From Planctomycetaceae bacterium (GTDB lineage: Bacteria; Planctomycetota; Planctomycetia; Pirellulales; JAEUIK01), in NCBI GenBank assembly GCA_015493185.1, contig WGDQ01000049.1, positions 1-8,082 of the forward strand: a stretch of DNA of 8,082 bases, written 5' to 3'. A program made the translations under genes and the position numbers. A model generated the notes under the pieces. The model saw nothing but the letters and a program-made list of their open reading frames with translations, was not told where the DNA came from and searched no databases. Below, piece by piece: positions 1 through 6,673 of the stretch. Position 1 is the stretch's first letter; every line of letters starts with the position of its first letter.

Positions 1-550
1 GGGTCGCGACACGCTGGAGTGCTTCTACCGTTTGCCCGGATTCGTCTCGGCGAAAGCGTGCGATGGGTTCGCCGGCTTGTCCTTTTGCGAGGCGGTTTGA
101 CCTGCGCGCGGGTGTGGTTTGTTTGTGTCGGGCTGAGTCGCATGCTGACCGGTGCGGCGGCAGGCAGAGGCGGCAAGCAATTGAGAGGGCGCTGTCCCGC
201 GTCTGGCATGGATTTTAGTGCCCGCGGACGGCCCAAGAGGCCCGCTGCGGACGTGCGCAACGTGCTGCCTCCTTGTCAGCCTCGGCCGGAAGATGGTAGC
301 ATGCGGTGTGCCGCGTCTGGGGGGAATGCTGCGAGGAAACGCTTCGGTTTGACGGTTCGTTCCCCGCAAATGGTGGAGAAGCTAGCGATCGACGCGCGGT
401 GAGAAGGACTTCAGAGCCGCGAGTCGACGCGGTAGATGCCGGCGTAACTCGTCTGCTCGGCGAAAGCGGAACGAAATGGTGTCCGCGTCGAAACAGGCGG
501 CCCAATGCCTGCGTCTTGAAGTGGTGTGCGGCACATGCGAGAGAGGGCCG
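1..550. other. Left flank without a supportable gene
   Basis: No convincing gene lies in this stretch. Several frames stay open on both strands, but their translations are rich in Arg, Pro, Ala and Ser, have no recognisable domain, and overlap each other antiparallel, as expected by chance in GC-rich DNA. A frame open from base 1 to about 402 on the plus strand could in principle be the tail of a gene entering from the left, but its product resembles nothing I know. One 13-base word, CTCGGCGAAAGCG, occurs at 46-58 and again at 456-468. The stretch is probably long intergenic DNA or decayed sequence. Confidence 0.55.
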
Positions 551-604
551 TTCCTCTTCTTTTTTCTTTTCTTTACGTTTCAGTAAACGCAACTATTTGG
601 AGAG
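551..604 (+). promoter_or_regulatory. Pyrimidine tract, small hairpin and ribosome binding site upstream of the DUF1559 gene
   Basis: Bases 551-574 are 24 uninterrupted pyrimidines. A small inverted repeat follows: CGTTT (576-580), loop CAGT, AAACG (585-589). A Shine-Dalgarno-like GGAGAG at 599-604 lies six bases before the ATG at 611 and supports that start. I see no convincing -35/-10 pair. The tract may lie in the mRNA leader or in the promoter; the sequence alone cannot tell which. Confidence 0.5.
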
Positions 605-610
605 CACGAG

Positions 611-1915
611 ATGAGGTCGCTGGCAGGAGATGCCCCCCGAAAACGTAGTGCGTTCACGTTGGTCGAGCTGTTGGTGGTGATTGCCATCATCGGCATTCTG
701 ATCGGTTTGCTGTTGCCGGCTGTGCAGGCAGCTCGACGGGCAGCGTGGCGAATGCAGTGCCAGAACAATCTTCGGCAGCTTGGCGTGGCGCTGAACAACT
801 ACCACACGCAACTGGGAAGCTTTCCGCCAGGGCTCGCCATCGGAGCCGATCGGCCACGAGAGTTGATCTCGAAGCTCAGCGTGGGCACAGTCTACATTCA
901 GAACAACGGTTTCATGGCGCTGTTGCCCTACGTGGAGCAGGCGGGCATCGACGCGATCATGGACAGTGCTCTGGGGCTTCAGAACCAGCCACCACAGTTC
1001 TATTCGGCCGGCGTGCCGGTGTTGAAGTGTCCGGCCTCGAGCGGACGTTCGCCTAACGATGAATCGGTGTGGGAAACCGTTCTGGTCGAGCTGCAAAACG
1101 TGCTGGGTACGCAGCTTCCTAATGCACCATCGCCGGCGATTATCGGCATGACCGATTACGCCATGTGCAAGGGCGTGACGAACGGCTGGTGCTTGATCAA
1201 CGGCAACATTGTTGCTCCGCGCGATGTGAAGCAGGGCGGTAGCTTTCCGTTCAACCTGCTCTCGTTCGTCGCCAATGACGAACGTGGAATGTTCGACATC
1301 TCAGCACCGCCCGAGGCGCCTTTTGCCGGTGTTTCGTTTGCCTGCACCGCGCAACGAGTCAGCGACGGTTTGAGCAACACGTTTGCCATCGGTGATGCCG
1401 CCACGGGACCGAACTGGCAAATTTGCACCGAGACCATGCAGTGGCTGCAAGATGGCACAAAAGTACAGAACCCCAACTGCGTGCCCACCCCATATCCAAC
1501 GGATCCAACGCGACTCATGCCGGTGCTTCAGGCATGGTGGCAACTGCCCAGCTTCTGGGTGCTGGTCAACCAAGGAATCGTGATTTCAAGCCCGTTTGCC
1601 TGCACGATGGAACCGTTGAACAAAAACCCAGTAACGCACACCGCTGTGGGCGCTTCGGACATCAGCCTGGCCGGGTTGATTTCGCTGCTTGACTGTCGTC
1701 CGACAATCGACTGGACGGGCACCGGCCGCCCGGTCGCCGCACCTAATGGCAACGCCTCGGACGCCACGAGCAACTTCCGCAGCGACCACGCCGGCGGTGC
1801 CAACTTCTTGATGGGCGATGGCTCGGTGCACTTCATCAACGAGAACATCGATGTGCGTGCCTATCGGGCCCTTTCCACGATCAGCGGTGGCGAGACGTTC
1901 GACAGCCCGTTCTAG
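611..1915 (+). CDS. DUF1559 domain protein with prepilin-type N-terminus (pseudopilin-like)
   Basis: The 434-residue product begins with a short basic leader and the type IV prepilin methylation signature FTLVELLVVIAIIG, at about residues 15-28, with the expected Glu at position 5 of the mature protein (E19). A hydrophobic helix runs to about residue 36, followed by LLPAVQAARRAA and NNLRQLGVALNNYH, both typical of DUF1559 (SBP_bac_10). Near the C-terminus, H393 and D403-G404 form the H-X9-DG motif of planctomycete pseudopilin-like proteins. By family it should be cut and methylated by a prepilin peptidase and sit at the inner membrane or in a pilus/secretion-like fibre; the exact role of this family is unknown. 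The residue before the predicted cut is Ala14, not the usual Gly. It is somewhat longer than many family members. The start is supported by GGAGAG six bases upstream. The gene appears monocistronic and converges on the protease gene. Confidence 0.95.
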   Translation: MRSLAGDAPRKRSAFTLVELLVVIAIIGILIGLLLPAVQAARRAAWRMQCQNNLRQLGVALNNYHTQLGSFPPGLAIGADRPRELISKLSVGTVYIQNNGFMALLPYVEQAGIDAIMDSALGLQNQPPQFYSAGVPVLKCPASSGRSPNDESVWETVLVELQNVLGTQLPNAPSPAIIGMTDYAMCKGVTNGWCLINGNIVAPRDVKQGGSFPFNLLSFVANDERGMFDISAPPEAPFAGVSFACTAQRVSDGLSNTFAIGDAATGPNWQICTETMQWLQDGTKVQNPNCVPTPYPTDPTRLMPVLQAWWQLPSFWVLVNQGIVISSPFACTMEPLNKNPVTHTAVGASDISLAGLISLLDCRPTIDWTGTGRPVAAPNGNASDATSNFRSDHAGGANFLMGDGSVHFINENIDVRAYRALSTISGGETFDSPF

Positions 1916-1933
1916 TTTTGTTGGGCGTTGGAT

Positions 1934-1980
1934 GCCTTGGGCCCGTCTCGCTGGTGCTTTGAGCGGCGAGGGCAGAAGGC
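1934..1980. terminator. Imperfect hairpin between convergent genes, possible terminator
   Basis: The arms pair in blocks: GCCTT (1934-1938) with AAGGC (1976-1980), GCC (1941-1943) with GGC (1971-1973), and CTCGC (1947-1951) with GCGAG (1966-1970). It starts 18 bases after the DUF1559 stop codon and lies 45 bases beyond the protease stop on the other strand, so it could serve both genes. It has internal loops and no T-run on either side, so it is not a classical intrinsic terminator. Confidence 0.3.
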
Positions 1981-2025
1981 AAAACCCGCCGAAAGGCCAT
2001 CGCGCCGGTGAATCGCGGCGAGATT

Positions 2026-3186
2026 TTAATCGTTGGCGGGTGATGGAATGAATTCGGCCGCGCGGCGGTGGGCGAGCTCCGCCTGCCGCCGCAGTGCCGC
2101 GGCTTCCTCCGTCGCGCCATCCCATTGGGCACGGTCTGCCAAATGCTGGTACGCCGCGCTGATTGGGTCGCGGTCCGGCGGCTCGCTGCGATGGCGATAC
2201 GTCTGATAGAGCCGCTGGATTTGTCGGGCCGTGCCGGCGTCGAGGCTGCGCACGCCTTGCTGAAAATCGACGTCGCGCGTCGCCGTGATGACTTCGATCG
2301 TTGGCCGGCTGAAAATGATTTGCGATGGCGTGGCGCGGTAAACCGGTGCCATGATCGAGCCCGGTTCGCGATCGTGGAATGCGCCGAACACGTGGCCCAG
2401 CTCGTGTATGAGCCGCGTCACGGCGCCGGTCGGACGCCATGCGTCGGGTACGATCACGTATCGTGAGAAATAGTGCGACAGCCCGCGGATTTCGCTGCCA
2501 CGGCGGCTGCCAGGAAACGCAAACAGCGTGAAGGCGACAATCAGATCGTGTTTGGAGTTCGCGCCAACTTGCCGGTGCAGTTGCTCCATGGCCGCGTCGG
2601 CTGTGTCGGGCGCTTCGCGAAACTGCCAGGCGGCAACGGCAACCGCTTGGAACCGAATGCCAAACTCGATCGCGAAGTGGGCCGACGCTTCGCGCAAGAT
2701 GGCATCGGTTCGCGCGCGCCACTGCGGTCGGAAACGCCGATAGGCCGGACCGGCGACGATCAACACGCGGACGTCGCGCACAGGCCGCGTTCGGTCGGCA
2801 GGGCGTTCGACGGCTTGGAGCACAACGTTTCGCGTTGTTTCGCCCGTCTGCTGCATGGATTGAAATTGATATGTTTGTCCCGGAAGCAGTCGAAGTGACC
2901 TTTGCCGCGGATCGTCGCGCCCGTTGCCGGTGGCGTACTCGCAGGTGACGGAGCTGTCGTCTGCACTGGCGTAGAAAGCGACGTGATGGACCGCGCCAGT
3001 GGCCAGAGCGACCGACGTGACATCGGCGCCGTGTTTGTAGCGGATGCGATACCGTATCAGGCGGTCGGTTTGGTTGACGATCCGTGCCAGTGATATCGGA
3101 GGCGGCGCTGCTTGGGCGCCGACGCTTGTCGAAATGGCGTGCAACGCCAGAACAAGCATCGGCAGCGCTAGGCGTCGCAGCTTCAT
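2026..3186 (-). CDS. Secreted metzincin-type zinc metalloprotease (reprolysin/matrixin-like)
   Basis: The 386-residue product, from the ATG at 3186, opens with a signal peptide: MKLRR, a hydrophobic core (LALPMLVLALHAIS), and likely cleavage near residues 23-26 (VGAQA). Residues about 30-130 look like a beta-rich domain of unknown type. The catalytic part begins near residue 138 with a beta strand (DVRVLIVAG) and a long helix. It contains HELGHVFGAFHD at 261-272, a full metzincin site HEXXHXXGXXHD. H261, H265 and H271 are the expected zinc ligands and E262 the general base. M279 in SIMAP lies eight residues after the third His, where the Met-turn falls in matrixins. The C-terminal ~55 residues are charged and probably helical. 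A longer frame reaches 3297, but its extra 37 residues would bury the signal peptide and overlap the upstream gene's end, so 3186 is preferred. No strong ribosome site is visible. It is likely co-transcribed with the HD hydrolase 103 bases upstream. Substrate unknown. Confidence 0.88.
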   Translation of the reverse strand: MKLRRLALPMLVLALHAISTSVGAQAAPPPISLARIVNQTDRLIRYRIRYKHGADVTSVALATGAVHHVAFYASADDSSVTCEYATGNGRDDPRQRSLRLLPGQTYQFQSMQQTGETTRNVVLQAVERPADRTRPVRDVRVLIVAGPAYRRFRPQWRARTDAILREASAHFAIEFGIRFQAVAVAAWQFREAPDTADAAMEQLHRQVGANSKHDLIVAFTLFAFPGSRRGSEIRGLSHYFSRYVIVPDAWRPTGAVTRLIHELGHVFGAFHDREPGSIMAPVYRATPSQIIFSRPTIEVITATRDVDFQQGVRSLDAGTARQIQRLYQTYRHRSEPPDRDPISAAYQHLADRAQWDGATEEAAALRRQAELAHRRAAEFIPSPAND

Positions 3187-3289
3187 CCGCAGCCAATCGA
3201 AAAGCAAAAGGTTTCTCCGATTCGTACCGTCCGATGGATGGAGCGCATGGCGTGCCCACCGGTGCGACGTCCGGTTGGTTTGTCGCGGC

Positions 3290-3874
3290 TCAGCCACAGG
3301 GTGCGGAGTCGACCATTGCGTGCATTTGCCGGACTACGGCCTGCAACTCGGCTACAATCGGTCCGGCGCGCCGCTGCTCGAGGCGTTCGGCCACTTCGCG
3401 ATAGTACCACAGCGTACCATCTTGTTTGCCTGTAAAGCGATCGAACGTGGCCGCGCCTTCGACTCGCAGGGTGGCGACAATCGTACGTGCGTTGTGCAGC
3501 TTGTCGGCCGCGATGACCAGCAGCGACTCGTCGGCCACATGCTGCGTGAGGCGCTCGAGGAATTGTTCCTTTCGCGTGCGCCACGGAGGCTTGGGGGTTT
3601 GGTCCGTATCGGTGCAATCGTCGACGATGCGGGCCACGGTTTGGCCGAAGCGACGTCGGATTTGCTCGCGTGTGGCCTGGCCACCCTGGTCTTCCACCGC
3701 GTCGTGCAAGAGCGCGGCAATCGCCTGGTTTTCGTCGCCGCCGTAGTCGATAACCAACGCCGAAACGGCCATCAGGTGCCCGATGTACGGGATACGGCTG
3801 CCCTTGCGATACTGCCGCGCATGCAGGCGATGGGCGAACAGAAATGCCTCGTCAAAACGTTCGGATAACAGCAT
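3290..3874 (-). CDS. Small stand-alone HD hydrolase, RelA/SpoT-hydrolase type (MESH1-like)
   Basis: The 194-residue protein is almost entirely one HD domain of the kind that hydrolyses (p)ppGpp in SpoT/Rel and in small alarmone hydrolases. Visible motifs are IGHLMAV (H33), AALLHDAVED (H57, D58, E61, D62) and ADKLHNAR (D124, N128). H33, H57, D58 and D124 match the four metal ligands of the MESH1/SpoT hydrolase site; E61-D62 match the catalytic acidic pair. FGQTVARIVDDCTD, between the HD and the last motif, is also typical. There is no synthetase, TGS or ACT domain, so a cytosolic hydrolase-only enzyme is expected. The substrate may be (p)ppGpp, but MESH1 relatives also accept NADPH and other nucleotides, so the reaction is inferred. 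The C-terminal ~50 residues (WYYREVAERL onward) are helical. The ATG at 3874 is the first in frame; no clear ribosome site precedes it. It is probably the first gene of a two-gene unit with the protease. Confidence 0.88.
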   Translation of the reverse strand: MLLSERFDEAFLFAHRLHARQYRKGSRIPYIGHLMAVSALVIDYGGDENQAIAALLHDAVEDQGGQATREQIRRRFGQTVARIVDDCTDTDQTPKPPWRTRKEQFLERLTQHVADESLLVIAADKLHNARTIVATLRVEGAATFDRFTGKQDGTLWYYREVAERLEQRRAGPIVAELQAVVRQMHAMVDSAPCG

Positions 3875-4065
3875 GGGGCTTTGGCGGAATTTGCTTTGTG
3901 AACGGTCGGGGAAAAGTGTGCCAGTCGGGTCGGCCCAAATTCGATGGGGGCGAACAGCCCGCTGAAAAACCCGTGCTGCTCAGGAGCGGTTGAAACTGGC
4001 CGCCCGTGTGTCGCCGCCCAAAGCGCGGCCCATCCGTCGGGATGCGTCTACGGCCGGCATGCTCT

Positions 4066-4080
4066 GATATAGCCTATCTC
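4066..4080. promoter_or_regulatory. AT-rich near-palindrome, possible extended -10 or operator
   Basis: GATATAG (4066-4072), a central C, then CTATCTC (4074-4080) form an inverted repeat with one mismatch in seven positions. On the plus strand, TGATATAGC at 4065-4073 resembles an extended -10 element (TG, one base, TATA). It would leave a leader of about 240 bases before the HDOD gene. No matching -35 box is visible. It is a local AT-rich island in GC-rich surroundings. Confidence 0.22.
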
Positions 4081-4101
4081 GGTCGGCGGGATCTGTCGTG
4101 C

Positions 4102-4128
4102 GGGCTTTTCGGGTTTTGCAGCCCTTTT
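4102..4128 (+). terminator. Hairpin plus T-run inside the HDOD leader region
   Basis: GGGCT (4102-4106) can pair with AGCCC (4120-4124) across a 13-base loop, with TTTT directly after (4125-4128). The shape is that of a weak intrinsic terminator on the plus strand, yet no plus-strand gene ends here. If the HDOD transcript starts upstream it could act as an attenuator; otherwise it is a chance hairpin. Confidence 0.2.
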
Positions 4129-4289
4129 CCGGTGGCGTTGTGATCTAAACTTTTGAAGCAGGGCATCTATCACACAACGGGCCATGTTCCGAAGGGCACG
4201 GGCGCTGCGAGGAGAGAGCGGGAAGCGGATGCCTGGTTCGCATTAGCACGCGTATCGCGAGGCGTTTTCACGCGCTGTTCTCTTCGCAA

Positions 4290-4317
4290 TTCTTCTTCTC
4301 TTCTTGTCGGCCGGGGA
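4290..4317 (+). promoter_or_regulatory. Pyrimidine tract and GGGGA site upstream of the HDOD gene
   Basis: Sixteen uninterrupted pyrimidines made of TTC/CTT steps lie at 4290-4305, with a further eight at 4278-4285. A GGGGA at 4313-4317 lies five bases before the GTG at 4323 and is a plausible, weak ribosome binding site that supports this non-ATG start. Confidence 0.4.
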
Positions 4318-4322
4318 TTCTT

Positions 4323-5222
4323 GTGTCGAAACCTTCTTGTGCCTCCGACGAGCACGCGCTGCGCGATCCACAGCAACAAGCGCTGTTTGAAAAGGTGTTT
4401 GGTCGAATCGTCGAAGTGTCGTCGTTGCCAGCGGCGGCTACTCGGGCCGTAGAGGTGGCCAGCGATCCGAAGAGCAGCGCGGACGATTTGCTCGATGTGG
4501 TACAAAGCGACCCGGCACTCTCGGCACGCATTTTACGCAGCGTGAACTCAGCATTTTATGGAATTCGCCAAGACGTGACCGATCTGAAATCGGCCATTAC
4601 GATGCTCGGCTTCAAGGAGGTGCGCAACCTGGCACTAACGGTTTATGTGGCCGAGCTCTTCAAAGAAAACGATGGCTTCGGCCCCTACCGGCGCGATCAG
4701 TTGTGGCAGCATCTTGTGGGCGTTGGCAGTGCGTCGCGGCTCATTGCCCGACTGTGCGGCAAGGTGGTGCCTGAGGAAGCATATTTGGCGGGTTTGCTGC
4801 ACGATTTGGGCATCATTCTGCTCGACCAACAACTGCATCGTCTGTTCTGTCAGGTGGTGGTGGCCGTGGCAGACGGCATGCCGACTTGCGATGCCGAGCG
4901 GCATGTGCTGGAATTCGATCATACGGAGTTGGGGGCCCATGCCGCCCGCTGCTGGGGGTTTCCTGACGCGGTGGTGGCAGTCATTCGTTATCATCACACG
5001 CCCGATTGCTGTGATGGCGCACACCGGCGCATGGTGCACACAGTGGCCCTGGCCAATCACCTTTGCAGTCGGACGGGACTTACGTCGATGGGCGTTCACA
5101 ACGTTGCCGTGCCCCCAGACACTTGTTTTGTGGAACTAGGAATCTCGAAAGACCAGCTTGCTTCGATATGGCAGCAGCTCGAACCCACGCTGCAATCGGC
5201 CGCTGTGCTTGCGGCCCTGTGA
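4323..5222 (+). CDS. HDOD domain signalling protein
   Basis: The 299-residue cytosolic protein consists mostly of one HDOD domain, an HD-GYP-related fold found in bacterial signalling proteins. Family features in order: LPAAATRAVEVASDP (about 35-49), the DPALSARILRSVNSAFYG block (63-80), AITMLGFKEVRNLAL (91-105), LWQHLVGVGSASR (127-139), EEAYLAGLLHDLGIILLD (151-168), HTELGAHAARCWGFPD (200-215) and VIRYHHTPD (220-228). Many HDOD proteins have lost the metal site of true HD hydrolases. Here H130, H160-D161, H200 and H224-H225 remain, so residual metal binding or activity cannot be excluded, although no GYP motif is present. There is no receiver, GGDEF or kinase domain. The role is probably regulatory, through protein contacts. 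The start is GTG with GGGGA five bases upstream. It is transcribed away from the HD hydrolase; the 220-base gap to the next gene leaves co-transcription open. Confidence 0.92.
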   Translation: MSKPSCASDEHALRDPQQQALFEKVFGRIVEVSSLPAAATRAVEVASDPKSSADDLLDVVQSDPALSARILRSVNSAFYGIRQDVTDLKSAITMLGFKEVRNLALTVYVAELFKENDGFGPYRRDQLWQHLVGVGSASRLIARLCGKVVPEEAYLAGLLHDLGIILLDQQLHRLFCQVVVAVADGMPTCDAERHVLEFDHTELGAHAARCWGFPDAVVAVIRYHHTPDCCDGAHRRMVHTVALANHLCSRTGLTSMGVHNVAVPPDTCFVELGISKDQLASIWQQLEPTLQSAAVLAAL

Positions 5223-5427
5223 GGAAGTGCGGCGACGAGACGATCGCGCCCGACCTTCTGCGCAACAAATCGCATCTTTTCGAGAGGCGCGACATCTGGA
5301 AGTGTCGACGTTTTGGCGCCGGACGGCAACTCAACGGCGTTGCGGGCTGTTGTGAATTGCCGTGGGTGAGCTCGAATGCCAAGCCGCGGCATCGGTCGTA
5401 GAAATCGAAGCCTCGCCCAAACAAGCT

Positions 5428-5433
5428 GAGGAG
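5428..5433 (+). promoter_or_regulatory. Ribosome binding site deciding the start of the exported protein gene
   Basis: GAGGAG at 5428-5433 lies nine bases before the ATG at 5443 and is one of the clearest Shine-Dalgarno sequences in the window. It favours this ATG over the upstream in-frame start at 5362 and over the internal ATG at 5599. Confidence 0.6.
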
Positions 5434-5442
5434 ACGCAGCCA

Positions 5443-6624
5443 ATGCGACTGGCTAGCCGACCACTGGCCACGACACGTTTACGGCCGAAAACAGCGCCGG
5501 CAGTGGAATCGGCCACGAAAGCGGGAGCGGCGGGAAGTCGCTCGAAAACGGGCGGCTCGCTTTTGGTCTCGAATGTTTGGCGCCGTTTTGGGGCCCATAT
5601 GCTGTTTGGGCTCGTGAGCGTGGGGCTTCTTGCGCCGGCGACGCCAGCAATGTGCGGCGAGCGAGAAACGATCAAGGGAATCACGTCGTTGGCCAATGCC
5701 TCGGTGCGTTATACCATTCCCGAGCGTCACTACGTGGTGTTGCGTCGCGGGCCGATCGAGGCAGTGGTGGTCGACAACGCAGCGGTGGATGACGACGTGC
5801 TGCCCGGTCATCGGGCCGGCTATCACGGCATCGCATCGCTGAAGCATGCGATGCGCGGCGAGAATGTTTTCGTGCCCGCTTACTCAGGCCTGAACTTCGA
5901 ACACATTTACGATGGCACCGCGCAGCCCCGCGACGTCTTGTTCGAGCCACGTCGTGCGCCGATGGAGCTGCGTCAGATCGATGCGACGACCGTTGAGCTG
6001 TATCAACCTCCTACGCCCAACTGGCATGTTGAAAGCTGCCTGCGATACACACTGCTGCCAGATGGGGCCATTGAGATGGTGGTCGAATGTGTGCCGCGAA
6101 GGCCGGTGTTCAAGCGAGGCTACATGGGCCTGTTTTTCGCCAGCTATATCCGGCAGCCCGAGTCGAAAGCCATCCACTTCCTTGGGCACCGGCGTGGTGA
6201 AAGCGGCACTGCGTGGATCGAGGCAACCAGCCCGAGGCACGGTTTTGAAGCCACGCACGTGGCCGAAAACGACCGACGTCGCTTCTTGCACGATGACAAT
6301 GTCAGCGCGCGTTTGCTAATCGGCGATCGGTCGCGATACGTGTACACGGCGCCGTGGTACTTTGGCATCAGCCACGGCATGGCATTGGCATTCGTATTCC
6401 GGCCCAGCGATCAGGTGCGGTTCACGCAATCGCCCTCGGGCGGGGGCGAGGGAAATCCGGCATGGGACTTCCAGTATTTGTTCCGGCCGGTCGAAACCAA
6501 CCACCTGTACCGCATCGTAATGCGGGCCGTCTATGTGCCGTACGAATCGACCGAACAGGTCGCTCGTGCCACGGCCCCTCACCGACGGGCATTGGGCACT
6601 GACGACGCGGATCGGAAGCAATGA
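5443..6624 (+). CDS. Exported protein of unknown function
   Basis: I cannot name this 393-residue protein. A hydrophobic segment at about residues 53-67 (MLFGLVSVGLLAPAT) ends at TPAMCGE and looks like a signal peptide or membrane anchor; the Cys there is not in a good lipobox. It is preceded by an unusually long, basic N-terminal region of about 50 residues. The rest is rich in beta-strand-like segments and carries motifs that look conserved: YSGLNFEHIYDG (147-158), FEPRRAPMELR (167-177), YQPPTPNWHVES (187-198), GYMGLFFASYI (226-236), ATSPRHGFEATH (261-272), PWYFGISHGMA (304-314) and QSPSGGGEGNPAWDFQ (329-344). Many aromatics, His and Asp/Glu and a beta-sandwich look recall sugar-active or sugar-binding folds such as the aldose-epimerase or galactose-mutarotase group, but this is only an impression. 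I recall similar sequences in planctomycetes; the family is uncharacterised as far as I know. The GAGGAG site supports the start at 5443. An ATG at 5599 would give 341 residues with no basic residue before the hydrophobic core. Confidence 0.8.
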   Translation: MRLASRPLATTRLRPKTAPAVESATKAGAAGSRSKTGGSLLVSNVWRRFGAHMLFGLVSVGLLAPATPAMCGERETIKGITSLANASVRYTIPERHYVVLRRGPIEAVVVDNAAVDDDVLPGHRAGYHGIASLKHAMRGENVFVPAYSGLNFEHIYDGTAQPRDVLFEPRRAPMELRQIDATTVELYQPPTPNWHVESCLRYTLLPDGAIEMVVECVPRRPVFKRGYMGLFFASYIRQPESKAIHFLGHRRGESGTAWIEATSPRHGFEATHVAENDRRRFLHDDNVSARLLIGDRSRYVYTAPWYFGISHGMALAFVFRPSDQVRFTQSPSGGGEGNPAWDFQYLFRPVETNHLYRIVMRAVYVPYESTEQVARATAPHRRALGTDDADRKQ

Positions 6625-6673
6625 ACGGCTGCTTGCAAGGCACAGCGCCCCACGCCGGACTTGTGTGAACCAG

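Larger units (their letters stand above)
3875..4322. other. 448-base divergent intergenic region
   Basis: This gap separates the divergent HD hydrolase and HDOD genes and must hold promoters for both. No gene is supportable in it. Three items stand out: an AT-rich near-palindrome at 4066-4080, a hairpin followed by TTTT at 4102-4128, and a pyrimidine tract at 4290-4305 before the HDOD start. The first ~180 bases are GC-rich and show nothing clear to me. Confidence 0.6.

Noticed and set aside
593..1096. 167-codon open frame on the minus strand opposite the DUF1559 N-terminus
   Set aside because: It is antisense to the prepilin signature and conserved N-terminal DUF1559 blocks; its product is His/Arg/Gln-rich without similarity to a known family.
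1586..3259. 557-codon open frame on the minus strand across the end of the DUF1559 gene and the protease gene
   Set aside because: It overlaps two well-supported genes in other frames, and its product is Arg/Pro/Ser/Ala-rich without a domain, as expected for a shadow frame in GC-rich DNA.
3187..3297. N-terminal extension of the protease to a start at 3297
   Set aside because: It would place 37 polar residues before an otherwise normal signal peptide and overlap the stop codon of the upstream gene.
3044..3868. 274-codon open frame on the plus strand opposite the HD hydrolase
   Set aside because: The minus strand encodes clear HD-domain motifs over the same bases; the plus-strand product matches nothing and also runs into the protease gene.
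3915..3950. TGGCAC-containing stretch on the minus strand as a sigma-54 promoter for the HD hydrolase
   Set aside because: The TGGCAC part is present but the GC at the -12 position is missing.
3955..3990. GCTGAAAAAC word in the divergent gap as a possible insertion sequence end
   Set aside because: No second end, target duplication or transposase is present, so there is no support for a mobile element.
5362..5442. Upstream start at 5362 for the exported protein
   Set aside because: The 27 added residues have no export feature, and the GAGGAG site fits the ATG at 5443.
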